From: Circinella minor
Lineage: Eukaryota > Mucoromycota > Mucoromycetes > Mucorales > Lichtheimiaceae
Reading direction: 5' to 3'
NCBI GenBank assembly: GCA_016758965.1
Contig: JAEPRB010000094.1
Location: forward strand, 1 to 64,000
DNA: 64,000 bases
Position 1 is the first letter of the stretch. The number at the start of each line of letters is the position of its first letter. The translations under genes and the position numbers were made by a program. This document shows, in pieces, positions 48,976-60,725 of the stretch. The notes below the pieces were generated by a model. The model did not search any database, was not told where the DNA came from, and was given only the letters and a program-made list of their open reading frames with translations.

Positions 48976-50736
48976 TTACAAAGTACGAGATACTTGCCAG
49001 ACACGAATCAAGTTATCAGAGTGACCAGAGAACAAAGTCGAGCCATCTGCAGACCATGTAAGAGACAAACATTGAGGATCTTGACCCTTGCTAGTGTTTG
49101 TAAAAGTAGGACGAAGAACATCAACCAAACTCTTGCTTTCCAAATCCCAAACACGGATCGAAGATCCAGTGGCAGCACAAAGCCAATAGCGATTAGGAGA
49201 GAAAGTAATAGAATAAACAACATCATTAGCTTCAAGAGAATAAAGATGCTTAGATTCATTCAAATCCCAAAGCATGACAACACCATCCTTGCCAGCTGAG
49301 GCACACAAAGAACCATCGGGAGAAATAGAAACAGTGTTAATATAACCGTTATGACCAACAAAGTTGGAACGCAACTTGAGCTTGGTAAGATCCCAAATCT
49401 AATCACAAAAAAACAAAAATAATTAGTTTTCTTTTCTTTTCTCAGAATAATTAATAGAATATAATAATTAATCGAGAATATCGAAAAAAGACATAGATGT
49501 TTTGAGTTTATAAATGGCATCAGAAAAGATCTTGTGGTTATATAGTTTTGTTTCAAACGCCCTCACGGCTCTTCAAAGTAGCAAATATATTTTGTTCATC
49601 ATATCCAAAAACTCAAAACACAATACAGCCTTCTTTCAATATACTCGTTTTGATTATTTGTTCAAAAGAAAATGTAAGCAAATATTTACCTTAACAAGCT
49701 TATCCCAACCGCCAGATACAATAACAGGATTAGCGGGATTGGGAGAGAATCGAACGCAAGAAACCCAATCTTGATGACCTCCGTCAGTTAAGCTAAATTT
49801 GCATTCACCCCTATAAATATCAAAACCAAAAAATTATTAATAAATAATCCATATACAAAACAAAAATCGTTTATTTACTAAAGCCAATAATTAATAAAAA
49901 AAAACAACTTACAAAGTATTCCATAACTTAATGGTCTTGTCGCGAGAACCAGAGACAATTTGACGATTATCAGCCGAGAAAGAAACCGACATCACATCAT
50001 TTGTATGGCCCACGAAACGACGAGTAGTAGTACCAGTATTAAGATCCCAAAGACGAAGAGTCTTATCCCACGAAGCAGAAAGAACAAATTGACCATCAGA
50101 GGAGATAGCCAAGTCTTCAACAAAGTGGTTATGACCCAAGAGAGACTTGCGAGGAACACCATAGTCAATTTCATCCCTTTCAATTTTTTAAATAAGCAAA
50201 AAAAATATCAGGGCAATCGTGAGTAATTTTTCATTTTTTTTTGGTTGAAAAATGACTTTCACTTCGACTTTATCGGTAATTCCTTTTTCTCTCTTTAAAG
50301 TTTAAAGCTCTATAAAAAATAAAAAAATAAAGACAAATACCTAAAAATAAAAATGTTAGTATACTAAACATATAACATGCTGTTATTAAAATAAAATTGC
50401 CAAAAAAAAATTAAATTAATAATAAAACAAACCTGGTAATATGCCAGACAATGATGGACTTGTCTTTATATGCGTTATATATTAGTATAACAAGAATGGA
50501 AAAGTACTCATCAATCAGAATCGCGCCCTTGTAAAAGCTTACCACGCGAGGCAGAAAGAATCATGTCAGGTGCCTCAGCAGAGGTAACGATAGAAGTAAT
50601 CCATCCATTATGACCTAAATACATATAATTCATCCATCCATCAGTAAATTCGTTGTATCCATCAAAATATTTAATACATCCAATTTTTCATTCGATATTT
50701 ACCCTTGAGTTCTCCACGGAAAGTAAGTGTATCCAT
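48976..50736 (-). CDS. RACK1: RACK1 / Cpc2 (Asc1) ribosome-bound WD40 protein
   Basis: Six exons (50703-50736, 50543-50614, 50433-50463, 49913-50176, 49690-49810, 48976-49398) join in phase to 314 residues, the usual RACK1 length. Seven WD40 repeats are visible, with GH...WD pairs such as [94 protein letters not shown] and [15 protein letters not shown]1 sits on the head of the 40S subunit and links translation with signalling (protein kinase C, general amino-acid control in fungi). The last intron (49399-49689) carries a C/D box snoRNA. The leader region above 50737 is pyrimidine-rich in the sense direction, as is common for ribosome-associated genes. Confidence 0.97.
49514..49607 (-). ncRNA. 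snR24: C/D box snoRNA U24 (snR24-like) inside the RACK1 intron
   Basis: On the minus strand, box C ATGATGA (49602-49596) and box D CTGA (49523-49520) enclose about 70 nt. The 5' guide TATTTGCTACTT, followed by a D'-like TTGA, and the 3' guide ending CAAGATCT just before box D match the two conserved guides of U24 as I remember them from yeast and vertebrates. U24 directs 2'-O-methylation of neighbouring sites in the large-subunit rRNA. A short terminal pairing (GGx2 with x2CC plus one A-T) brackets the boxes. The host matches too: in budding yeast SNR24 lies in the intron of ASC1, the RACK1 gene. Exact ends are estimated. Confidence 0.85.
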
Positions 50737-52196
50737 AGTTGATTTTATGTATGTATGTGATAAAGAAATCTAAGAAATGAATCGCACGACAACGTTTTAA
50801 CATAACTCGACTACTCTCCCAGTCACCATCCAACTCCGCTCTGCCTATTTGCGATCTTTTTTTATAAGTATAATTTGATAACTGCTAGATGTACATTCAG
50901 GAACATAGTAAAAGTATTACCACAGTGTAAATATTTAAAAAAAAGATCAGATCTTTAGTATTTTCGTTTATTGGTAGCATTATTATATTTTACAAAGTAG
51001 GAAGTGTCAAGTATTATCGGATAATGATATGTTTACATACTAGTTTATGTCCTATCTATGTTGTAATAAAAGGTTATCAGTGATTCTGCCATTATAACGA
51101 AGATCAACCATAAACACGATATGGAACATATAGTAATAAATAATGTGTTCTTTTTGCCTCTATTATTACTACTTATTATTAAAATCTTTGTCCATGATTA
51201 CTTATCATATGACTTAATTTTTCATGATGAATAAAAATACACTTTAAAAAGTGATTTTTTGATCAACATTTTAATCCAAATCGACATGGTCATATTAATA
51301 GGCCACTTCACAATCAAAGATCTAGTCAAATGATGTCAATTCAAGATATTTCTATCAGCAGCATCAAAAACAAAAAATTTCATTATTTTCAAGTCAAAAT
51401 TCTGGGTTTTTTGTCGATCTACTACTTCTACTCGGAATCCATGATATGGAATTCTAATTCGAGATCTACATTTTTCAAAACGTCCGTTACGCTCTTGCTC
51501 ACTGCATAGTATCTGAAATCTTTACTTTTGGTCGAAATAAACCTATGTATATACGTGGCTTTGAATGAAAGGCGTGCTTGATACGTACTTCCAAATTGTG
51601 TGGCACAAAGTAGAACAGTAAACACAAGGCTCATAATGACAGTACTAGAATAATCTATAATGCGTCATATATTTCTCATCGGGGAGGTTCATATACAATT
51701 TAACGTGTAGTTCGCACTGGTCAAAAAGACACGATTATGATGAGTGTGCAGCTAGAATGTTGCGTACTCACTTTAAAGATGACAGAAGAATGGCGCACAC
51801 ACCTGACGCTACTGGAGATAACAACACGGTCTCATTATCTTGTGCAGCGGTCAGCAGCATCCAGTAACAGCTAAAGGATAACAGAAACTGGATTTCACCT
51901 ACCACCGATTTTTTTTCAAAAAAATCAAGCTGGGATAAAATAACGGCGTGCATTTAAACATCATTTTTACAAATCGCACATTGTTTTCATGGCTATCATA
52001 CTGAAAACGGTGTAAAGAAAAAAGGTAACATATTAACCATACCACCAGGTATAAAAATCATAGCAATTAGCAATGAATCCTTTTTTTTTCTTTCTTTTAA
52101 TTTAATGTGTCATTTTTTATTATAACGTTATTTTTAATAGTGATGATAAACATTTTGTTAAGTCACAGAGCAAACATATTCTTCCTGAGGTTAACA
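50737..52196. other. Spacer upstream of RACK1
   Basis: RACK1 promoter region near 50740-50860, then AT-rich spacer. The small frame at 51428-51634 is listed separately. The frame at 51768-51953 shows no motif. Confidence 0.4.
51428..51634 (-). CDS. Hypothetical small protein with signal-like N-terminus
   Basis: An ATG-initiated frame of 68 residues starting MSLVFTVLLCATQFGSTYQA, which resembles a signal peptide, then a polar remainder ending in LELEFHIMDSE. Composition is less biased than random AT-rich frames here. No family recognised, no intron evidence and no conserved neighbour, so it may be spurious or the 3' part of a larger gene that includes the frame at 51768-51953. Confidence 0.22.
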   Translation of the reverse strand: MSLVFTVLLCATQFGSTYQARLSFKATYIHRFISTKSKDFRYYAVSKSVTDVLKNVDLELEFHIMDSE

Positions 52197-54115
52197 ATGA
52201 ATTGGGAGGAGACAATCATGCAATCTTACAACTCAGGTGATAAAGGCACTTGGCTCAAACGGATTAAAAATGCAGCAAAGTCTTTGAACATGTCACTGGT
52301 TAGTGTTTATTTCAGTATATTTTTTTAACCCTCACTTTTTTTTCTCTCATGCCTAAAACTTAGAACCGTTACAGAAGACCCGTCCGTTTTTTTCACTCCT
52401 GCCAATTTGAAAACCTCGCGTTTCGCTACTGTTTTGAAGAAAGTGTTGTCTTGAAAAAACCGTGGGTCTACTATATTATTTTCTAGAAAGATGCAACCGC
52501 GAGCTGGAAGCGAATTGATAAAAGAATAGTAGAGCTGAATGGAAGCATCAGCAACAATAACAAGGAAAGCGCAGGATCCAACAAACCATCAATATCCATA
52601 TCACCATTCTCATCATCATCTTCCGCCCTCAAGAGTAAATTAACCCAACAAGAAAAAGAAAAAAGAAAACAAAATTTTAACCGTTTGACAAAATCACACA
52701 AAAAAGATTTCTGGATTCCTGATTCAACCAAGGAAAGAGCAATTGAAAACGGGGTAGCACCTGGATCAGTAGAAGAAAAAGTGATGCAATTCGCTCTTTG
52801 TTGCCAATATCATCAGTAAAAATCATTTTTGTTTTTGGTTGTTCTGTACCCACGTTTATAGGAATATTATACTAATTAAACTTTTATTATTACTTACTAG
52901 TCCCTCTCGATCTTATATTTTGGATGTTAACGATAAAACTGGCATGATCGTTTTACTGATGAAGAGCTTGAGGTAACGGTTTTATTCATTATCATCCCCA
53001 CCGAACTCAACGTTATATTCAACAAAGTCTATAAATTAGTAAGTACAGGAGGCGTGGAGCATTAAACCAAATGATAAAAAAATAATAGAGTGACTTATCT
53101 ATTATACCGTAGAAAACACCTGTTGAAGTATTCAACCTAGCACGACGTGTTGATTTAAATCCATTGGAAGACCATCTAAAAGTTTGGTTCACAACAGAAC
53201 TTCAAATTGCCGCATTACTTTTTTTTCCAACCGGCCCATATAATATACCCAACTGTATTGAATATGAACAACTTTATATACCATTCAGTATTTTTAAAAC
53301 TGTCTTCCAAGGAACAAATATCACAGCAAATGGGTGGGTAGAATAAAAAAAAATCGCGCGCATAACACAAGAAAAGCATATGCATAACAACTAATCTGTT
53401 CTATTATATGTTGTATTTTATAAATTGAAACAAAGGATCAAGCAAGGCAGATGCTACAGCTAACAGTCTTAAGGAACTGAACCGAATCGAACCGTGAGGA
53501 TCCCCAGCTAACAACAATGAACGACAATTATCTGCCATTGAACCAATCGCTTGTCGAAAGATGGGAAGAAGAGTGGATACGTTGTTCAAAAGTGGATCTG
53601 AAGAGTTGGGATGCAGTGAAATAGGGGCTGTAAAAAATCATACAAAACAGACGAAAGACAGCAATTTTAAGATGCCTTTGGTTCTCAGAGACATGTTATT
53701 AAAATTGACTTATACGGAAGAGTTATTACACTCAGTTCACACAGAAGGATATGATATGACAGGTTAGTATTTTTTTCTTATTTATAGTAGATATTCCGTG
53801 AGTTTCTTTAGCTAAAAAACGCAATCTTATAAATAGGTGATAAAGTTGTATTGCTGGAAACAGATGTTCGGAAAGGATTTGTAACACGTATAAGAAGAAC
53901 CATCCCATTGGAATACCCGAGTTCAAATGAAAACTTTACATCAAGACTTCTACCATTGATGAATCTTGCCTTGACTGATGGGAAATACACTTGCTTTAGA
54001 GCGACTCTTGCTGTTTTCTAAATTTGGAGAATCTGTTGGAAGATTAGGACAATTGCTAAATTTTCAAGATTTGACGCTTTTGACACAAGTCATAATATTA
54101 GAAATATACAATTGA
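52197..54115 (+). pseudogene. Decayed multi-exon gene of an unrecognised, probably repetitive fungal family
   Basis: Coding sense is strong: MNWEETIMQSYNSGDKGTWL opens exon 1 (52197-52298), exon 2 starts at about 52487 with KDATASWKRIDKRIVELNG, exon 3 carries PSRSYILDVNDKTGMIVLLM, exon 4 KTPVEVFNLARRVDLNPLED, and later parts KMGRRVDTLFKSGSEELGCS, VLRDMLLKLTYTEELLHSVH, DKVVLLETDVRKGFVTRIRR and LLLFSKFGESVGRLGQLLNF. The frame is broken: the exon 3 to exon 4 join does not keep phase, a TGA follows NRIEP near 53497, and a frameshift occurs near 53990 (two coding-like frames overlap). I believe this is a family expanded in Mucorales genomes, but that is from memory and its function is unknown. Transposon association is possible. 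Confidence 0.6.
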
Positions 54116-55169
54116 CTATTTGATTGTCTTTAGAACAACAACAATAACCTGAAGAAGAAGAAGCAGAAGAAGAGTATCAAAATAGTCATCGATGTCTTCC
54201 CTCACCCATGTCTCTTCCAAACACATCGTCAAATAAACTTCAACGTCAAACATAAAATATCCTTTCCCGGCCAATCCTTCTATTACATTTTTTTTTGTCC
54301 TTAATAACGTTCTATATATCGCCAACTTTTTTTCAAAATATTTTTTTCCGTCAATAATTCTTTTCTTTTTTCACACCACACTGTATATACTTATAACCTT
54401 TTCTCCCCATTGATATTGTTTTCTCTTTTCATAACACAGAACGTTCTAGTTGTAACATTTATAAGGCCATTATTTCCATTCCTATCATTTTATCTGATAT
54501 TCTTTTTTGACTGGTGCGTTTATAATGCCGATTGTTATTACAATAATATCATATATAAATTCTAAAAAACATATACATCGGCTTAATGATTCCGTATAGA
54601 ATTTTAAATTAAATAAAGTACAAATAAAACTGATAGTAATAAGCAAAAGTTTATGAAACGCTTGTCATGTTCTATATACGTAAGTAGCCGGGATCTCTTC
54701 TTTTTTTTATTCTTCAAAACCAGTTTACCGGTTCACCATCGGTTAAGAGGTTCCCAGTTTGTCGAACTGAGATTTTTATAAGACTTTTGTACGTATTCAT
54801 TTAAAAAACCGGCGGAACCGCAAGGTGTAGGTGGGTGTTGCTCATCTATGGTAATGACAGCTGTTAATAGTTATCCTTTACGTATAGGAATTTAACCATG
54901 AAAGGTAAATAAACTATCTGTTTTTTTCTTATACGTAGGTCATTCAGCAGCAGAATCTTATAGAAATATTATCAAATATAGTCTTTATTAGAAAAGGTTA
55001 TTGACCATTAGTAATATCTTTTATAAAGATAAGAGATATCTATTGAAAAAATATGATACTCATTACAATTCTTTTTCATAGATTTTTATTATTACATGGT
55101 ATTATTTTATGGAAACACTGCTTTTTTTTTTGGAAGAAGAGGGGAAAGAGAAAAAGGCTTATTATAATA
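54116..55169. other. Spacer
   Basis: AT-rich with no gene seen. The minus-strand frame at 54116-54325 is low-complexity. Confidence 0.4.
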
Positions 55170-55812
55170 TTATAGTGTACCTGCCAACCGATGAGCAGCT
55201 TCATTTACTTTTTTGTAAGCTTCTTCAAGTCGCTCAGGAACACCAATAGATCGATTAGTTCCTTGAGCACGAACAATTTCAAAATCTTCAACACCAATAA
55301 ATTGAAACATGGATTGAAGATATTTATAAGAAAATTCTACTTCGGTATACCAGTCGTTATTGGTATAAACAGCACCACTGCCTTGAATTAATAAAGCTCG
55401 TCTACCCTCGTTTTTTAATAATCCCACAGATCCATTCTTAGTATAAACAAACGTTTTTCGAGCAATCAAAATATTATCCATATAATCTTTGAGTTTGGAT
55501 GGGATATTAAAGTTATGTAAAGGCATCACAATAATGTAGGTACCAGCACTTTTGAATTGTTCTACTACTTGTTCCATACGGTCCATTATTTCTTTTTCTT
55601 GTTTGGATTTTTTGTCCCATGCTTAAAGGACGGTGCCTATCAACCATGGGGATGTCATCTTGATAAAGATTAATTTGTTCAAGAATATGATCGGTTGGAA
55701 TGAGATCTTTATAGTTTTTAATGAATTCATTCATGGTTCTAATGCTAAATGATGCCACGTCGTTGATTTTCGGATGAGCATTGACAATTAAAGTCTTGTT
55801 CATGAAGGACAT
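55170..55812 (-). pseudogene. Flavodoxin-fold NAD(P)H quinone/azo reductase with a frameshift
   Basis: Frame 1 from the ATG at 55812 reads MNKTLIVNAHPKINDVASFS and continues to YQDDIPMVDRHRPLS. Frame 2, entered at about 55619, reads WDKKSKQEKEIMDRMEQVVE, then SAGTYIIVMPLHNFNIPSKL with KDYMDNIL, GRRALLIQGSGAVY and the end at 55170. Together they match the flavodoxin_2 (AcpD/AzoR, NQO) family at its usual length of about 210 residues, with the FMN-contacting P-x-x-N-F/Y-x-x-P segment intact. A single extra base near 55619 would account for the switch, and no usable intron fits there. It may be a recently inactivated gene or a sequencing or assembly error. No other damage is seen. Confidence 0.75.
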
Positions 55813-56892
55813 TATTATTGTTAATTGCTCTTATAAAAAAAATAACAAGTTTTCACTAAAGAAAAAAAAAGTATTCCAATATCCAATTTTAATATTTTAA
55901 TATTATTTCAATATTGGGAAGATAATATATTACATTTATTTATATGGATCGAATTAAATACAAAAGTTTTATATAAATACTTTAATTTGTAGCCAATTGG
56001 TGACTTTTTTTTGTATCATTCGATCTGTGCTGACCAATATATATATATACATATATTCACGTCTTTCTTTTTTTCTACTATACGTCCAACAAATCCAACC
56101 AAGTTTTTTTTTTTTTTTTACTTAATTAACTCACTCTTTAAGTCATGCAAATCTAGTTCTGTATGGTCATAAACTGTGATTTTCAACCACTATTATAATC
56201 ATGAGCAAACATAGTTTTCGATGAAACCGCTTTTCCTGATCTAAACTGAGTCGCTTCCGATTTGATTTTAGCAATTATATCCTGACGAACGAATGATTTT
56301 GATCACCATACGCAGCTGACTTTTACCAAAGTCTTGTATCCGTTTCTAGTGCTTGGTTTTGTCAATGGTGATGTTGTATATAATAGCTTACTATCTCCCA
56401 ATTAATAACGATGATATTATTATTACTTATACAATATATATATATATATATTTCGAATGATAATAATAAAATAGCGATGTCTTACAAAAAAGATCATTGT
56501 TCGTTGTCAAAACATGAGTTGTGAGTGTTTTTAAATTTTCGACATATAATAATAAGGTGGTGTTGATTTTATAATCAATGATAATAAATTGATAGATGGC
56601 GTTGTCATTTAGTTTATAACTTGGGTGCTATTATTTGGTAAATTATGGTGTTGAATGTTTTGTTGTGTATATGATTTTTGTTGAAGTTGTATTCTTGTTC
56701 GGTATGTGCGAAAAAAAATAGAGTGATATTGATAGATGTTTTTTTTTCTCGGTTCCAATGTCCATTCCTTGTTTTTTATTACCATCATTTCTGTTGGTAG
56801 TAAGTGCACATAAAAAATATTGTTTGTTGGCTTACAAAACAGTCTTGATTGAGTCATATAGACACCTTGGCTCCTGATTGATTCATCCACTA
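55813..56892. other. Spacer before the solo LTR
   Basis: AT-rich sequence with an AT tract near 56437-56452. The minus-strand frame 56609-56890 (93 residues) shows no motif and abuts the LTR. No gene supported. Confidence 0.4.
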
Positions 56893-57600
56893 TGGCTTCG
56901 GTTCAATACCAACAATAAGACGTAACTTATACCAGTGTCTTTAGTTCAGTTTGCGTTGGTCCAAATAAATCACCACCGGATTACTTCAGTTCTTGTTGTA
57001 GCAACAACAAAAGAGAGAATCTGGACATTTTTCAAATACCCCAAGGTTGGTATTCCAGTCACTCTAAGCCAGAATTCATACCAATGTCTCCAAGTTCATC
57101 TACGTCAACGCACGATGAACGTCCTTCCTACTAGTAGGATCCTTTACCAACACGGGGCATCTTGATCATACCAAAAAACAAGTGTAGAGTAATATTTCGG
57201 AATAAGATCGGAATCTGCACCTACTAATGGTAGGTGTTTGCACCCACGTGTGAGAACGTCTATGGCGCCTTCCTTGCGCCACACGTCAAAAAACAAAGCG
57301 CCAAAAAACGCCGAAGGTTCTGCGCATTCAGCGCACAGACTGGGATGACATCTCAATGGACGGGCCTGATGAAGAAAAGGTTTTACAAGTAATGTAGTCC
57401 ATACTACAGTTGATGTACTAGGATCCAAGACTATGTGCTCCGTGTGTATCACTCATGGCTGAACCATAGGCTATCTATAGAGTAAACGACCCTTCACCGT
57501 TCTACCAACCGTAGATGAACCTAGACCACCCTGCCTTCTCTCCATCAAGCCATCCGCTGAGATGCCATCCTTCTCCGCCCCACTAAGCGAGCCCGTAACA
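56893..57600. mobile_element. Solo LTR with 6-bp target duplication
   Basis: A 708-bp block of clearly higher GC than its surroundings begins TGGCTTCGG and ends CCCGTAACA, the TG...CA termini of an LTR. It is flanked by identical CCACTA at 56887-56892 and 57601-57606. No gag or pol coding and no second LTR is present in the window, so it looks like the product of recombination between two LTRs. Read on the minus strand it begins TGTTACGGG, which I take as the likely sense orientation, but this is not proven. The intact ends and duplication suggest moderate age. Confidence 0.75.
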
Positions 57601-57711
57601 CCACTACAGGTCTATTTAAAATAATAATAATAATTATAGTTATTTATCTATTGTCCATTCTTATAATTCCGTATCCTTTACACATTGATCCATTTATATT
57701 TTACATACCTC

Positions 57712-57784
57712 CATGGTTCGAAAACCATGCACTGTGCCATTGAAAAATGGCGAAATTGTAGAGGGTGTCACCTCGACCTACTTA
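57712..57784. other. Cluster of three hairpins (structured RNA candidate)
   Basis: Three consecutive hairpins: CATGGTT/AACCATG with CGAA loop (57712-57729), GCCATT/AATGGC with GAAA loop (57736-57751), and GAGG/CCTC with a 6-nt loop (57771-57784). The first two stems are perfect, and a GAAA sequence directly follows the second stem. The third is weak. No known RNA family is recognised. It lies about 105 bp past the solo LTR. Confidence 0.4.
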
Positions 57785-58769
57785 TTAATGAAATATATAA
57801 TAAATGACTCATTAGTTGCTATAACATTATACACTAGCATTAACACTTGTTTATCCCTGTAATTAATTCAAAATACCTCTAATAAATAGCAGCAAAACTG
57901 AAAAAATAAATAAGAAACAAAAATACCGGAGGAAGGAAACCAGCCTAACCTCGATTTATATATATAAATGTGGATTATGATAAGTATGATTAGTAACTAA
58001 CTACATTATTAGTTCCATTAAACACTCTAATCCATATCCATAATATATTTAAAGAGCATTTACCTTTATAACGACGACAAAAGTTTTAAAATAAATAGGG
58101 TATATGGAAAAGGAAAGTATTCAAGAATATATACAAGAGGATTATTGTGACAAATAAGATAGGGGAATATCCATATATTTTTTCGAAGGAAGGTTGGCAA
58201 ACTAGTATGAGGGATCCCTGACAAATGTTAAAAACAGTTGAAATTCGTGTATTTCACATGAGGACCCTCACGAATTATTTTCCCAGATATATAAGATATA
58301 TCATCTTGAAAGCAATCAACCTATCCATCATATATGAAATACTGACACCTCATGAAAATGGTGTTCCACAAGATCTATTTGAAGTTACACCTTTTGGCGA
58401 TGGCAATGCAGTTATATCTTCTTATGATGTTCATAAAAATGATATAGCTAAATGTGATGGTGTTATTTTCATCAGACCAAGGAAAAGACGACAGAGGTGT
58501 AAACTCAAATGTTGGCAGTGGGAGTCGGATTTTGTGATACTGGTGGGATGCATTTATATGGGATCTTACTACAAGATTCATCCACCATATATTTTATCGT
58601 GCATCACCATTTTTAGAAATAGAAAATCAAAGACACAGAGAATGTTAAATATGGAAGAGCTGTATAGTTTATTTTGATATATTTGTAACAATATATATAT
58701 ATGTGAAAAAAGAAAAAAAAAGGTTACTGAGCAGGTCGTGTATACAATTGCCATATGAAATAGCTACTA
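57785..58769. other. Spacer with one uncertain frame
   Basis: The plus-strand frame 58225-58677 (150 residues) contains a less random middle (PHENGVPQDLFEVTPFGDGN) but its ends are low-complexity and no family is recognised. It may be a chance frame or an exon of a decayed gene. Otherwise AT-rich. Confidence 0.3.
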
Positions 58770-60279
58770 CTATAGTCCTGAAGAATCATAATAATTACTC
58801 GATAGAATCCGGTCAGTTGTGCGGTCATTCCCCGGTATTGTCTGACTACTACTGCAAAATTACCCAAGTCCATAAAAACTGGGTAATAATGATAATATAA
58901 AATATCATGGATTTTTTTTTACTTAGAACGTTGGTATATCCCTCTCCAACAGTCGAAGTGGTTCCAAGGTCAGAGTTGTTGAGAAGGTCTTGTGCGTTAT
59001 AATCGTTAATAGCGTTGGTATGTGGGAAATTATCCTCTACGATTTTGAATATTATGATCATGAGTACGTTCTATCATGTTAGCTATTTGGGTAATAGCCT
59101 TCGTACAATTCATTTCCTTGTCACCCTCCTTTAATTGCTATAGGTGGAAAATGCAATCAGAGTTCTCTCTCTTGTTTTACATCTCAACTTACATCAACAA
59201 TATTTTTGATTTCCTTGAATAAGCTTGTATCAAATCCAATCTTTCGATCATAATATTTGTTTTTTAAATCCGTATAAATCGCATCCGGTGTGTCAGAACC
59301 AAATATCTTAATTATATCATCATCGTTGATATCAGAAAAAAGTAACATGATGTGATACGATTACCTACAATCAAATTTAATAATAAGTTAATACTTCCTT
59401 TCTTAACTATTCCGTTTCTTCTCCATTATAATCAAAATATAGCTTACATGACTTTTTGGAGATTGTATGATATATGTAAGTTCCACTCGTTTGCAATAGC
59501 CAATGAAATCAATTTATATTTGTGCCAATGATCAGTAATGTTGAATCCAGCTGGTAAATCTTGGAATCAATCCGATTGTTACTGGGGGTGGTATTGTATA
59601 GGCTGATTTTCGTCGGCTTGATCCTCTTTCACTACCACGTGCTTCTTCTCCTTCATCATCGCTACCATCACTACTGTCGTTATCGCTACTACCGTCTTCT
59701 TCCATATTTTGATTTTCTGTGGAACTCGTAGCTGTTATTGTTGTTGTGGGGGCGGGAGCAGAAGAGGAACCTGTACCCTATAATGATAAATATGAGGCAA
59801 CAATATACATAACAAACTATTCTTTACACGTATTGAATTATTTATTATTTCAATTTTCCCTATTATTGTTTACCTCCACACGACGTGAGAGCTCTTGTCT
59901 TAATCTTGGTCCTGTTGCACATAATAAATCTGAACCACTGACTAGAAATGCTTGCTTTGTTATTGCGTCTTCATAGCAACGTTCCCAATTCACATCATCT
60001 TGACCAGTTAATGATTTCTTTCCTTTTTTTTTTGAATTTTTTGATGAATACTCTTCTTGCTTTTTTGGCAGCGTTGTACTGAACAAGCCAATCATCAATA
60101 GCATCCTGATTTTGTCTGTGTAAAAAAAAGTCTCGATATTTGGCTGGCCGCCCTTTCGCATGTCTTGGATGTATTTCCGAATTTCTAGTGTTATATTGCC
60201 ATAGATATTAGTTACTATAGTATTAGTTTCTAGATTTCAAACATATTAACTCTAACTTACTGCTATTTAAGGCTGCCAT
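58770..60279 (-). pseudogene. Decayed multi-exon gene of unknown family
   Basis: Minus-strand coding pieces follow one another with credible splice sites. There is an ATG at 60279 (MAALNS then GTAAGT), then a segment read either as GRPAKYRDFFLHRQNQDAID or, in the frame leading on, to GQDDVNWERCYEDAITKQAF and LLCATGPRLRQELSRRVE. Next come an acidic Ser-rich part (MEEDGSSDNDSSDGSDDEGE), DLPAGFNITDHWHKYKLISL ending at a GTAAGC donor, DIIKIFGSDTPDAIYTDLKN ending at GTAAGT, and a Ser/Asn-rich end (NNSDLGTTSTVGEGYTN; SSNYYDSSGL stop at 58770). At least two frame changes are required (a poly-T run near 60025 and another near 59575). Family not recognised; the acidic linker suggests a nuclear or DNA-binding protein. 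Sequencing error in the homopolymers cannot be excluded for some breaks. Confidence 0.5.
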
Positions 60280-60725
60280 GCTTTAAGCTGCTTTTTGCTG
60301 AGACGCGAGGCCCGGATACCATGTATAAGGCACAGAATTAATTGTTCCTAATTAGGAATTGACCTAGTAGCGAAGCGAAAAAAATATTTATTCTATTGTA
60401 AGACGACAATTACAATATTTTATATATGGATAGGAACTTATAACTATTTGAAAGAAAATAATGATAATAGCTAGCTATTTGTTATACGTACTCTGTATAT
60501 GTAATATTACACACATATATTGTTGAAGTGATTAAATATTTTGTTCTTCGAGATGCATTTCGCTTTCTTACTGTTCCCTTTACACTCAAGGATGCCACAT
60601 ACAGTACATGACTTTTTCTTTTTTTTTTTTTTTTTTTACAGATGCCTTCAAGGAAATTATAATTCCTGCTGCTATCTGTATATATTTGTAATGCTATAAT
60701 AGAATTTGAATCTGTTAACACTAAA

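Noticed and set aside
49514..49774. Plus-strand frame in the RACK1 region
   Set aside because: Covers the antisense of an intron (with the snoRNA) and part of an exon of RACK1; no motif.
50177..50432. Possible second C/D snoRNA in another RACK1 intron
   Set aside because: A CTGA box D-like string is present near 50211, but there is no convincing box C (RTGATGA) upstream and no guide that I recognise.
57144..57452. 102-residue minus-strand frame
   Set aside because: Lies entirely inside the solo LTR and has no retrotransposon protein motif.
57712..57784. tRNA gene at the hairpin cluster
   Set aside because: A TTCGA string occurs, but no acceptor stem, D-arm or anticodon arm can be formed around it.
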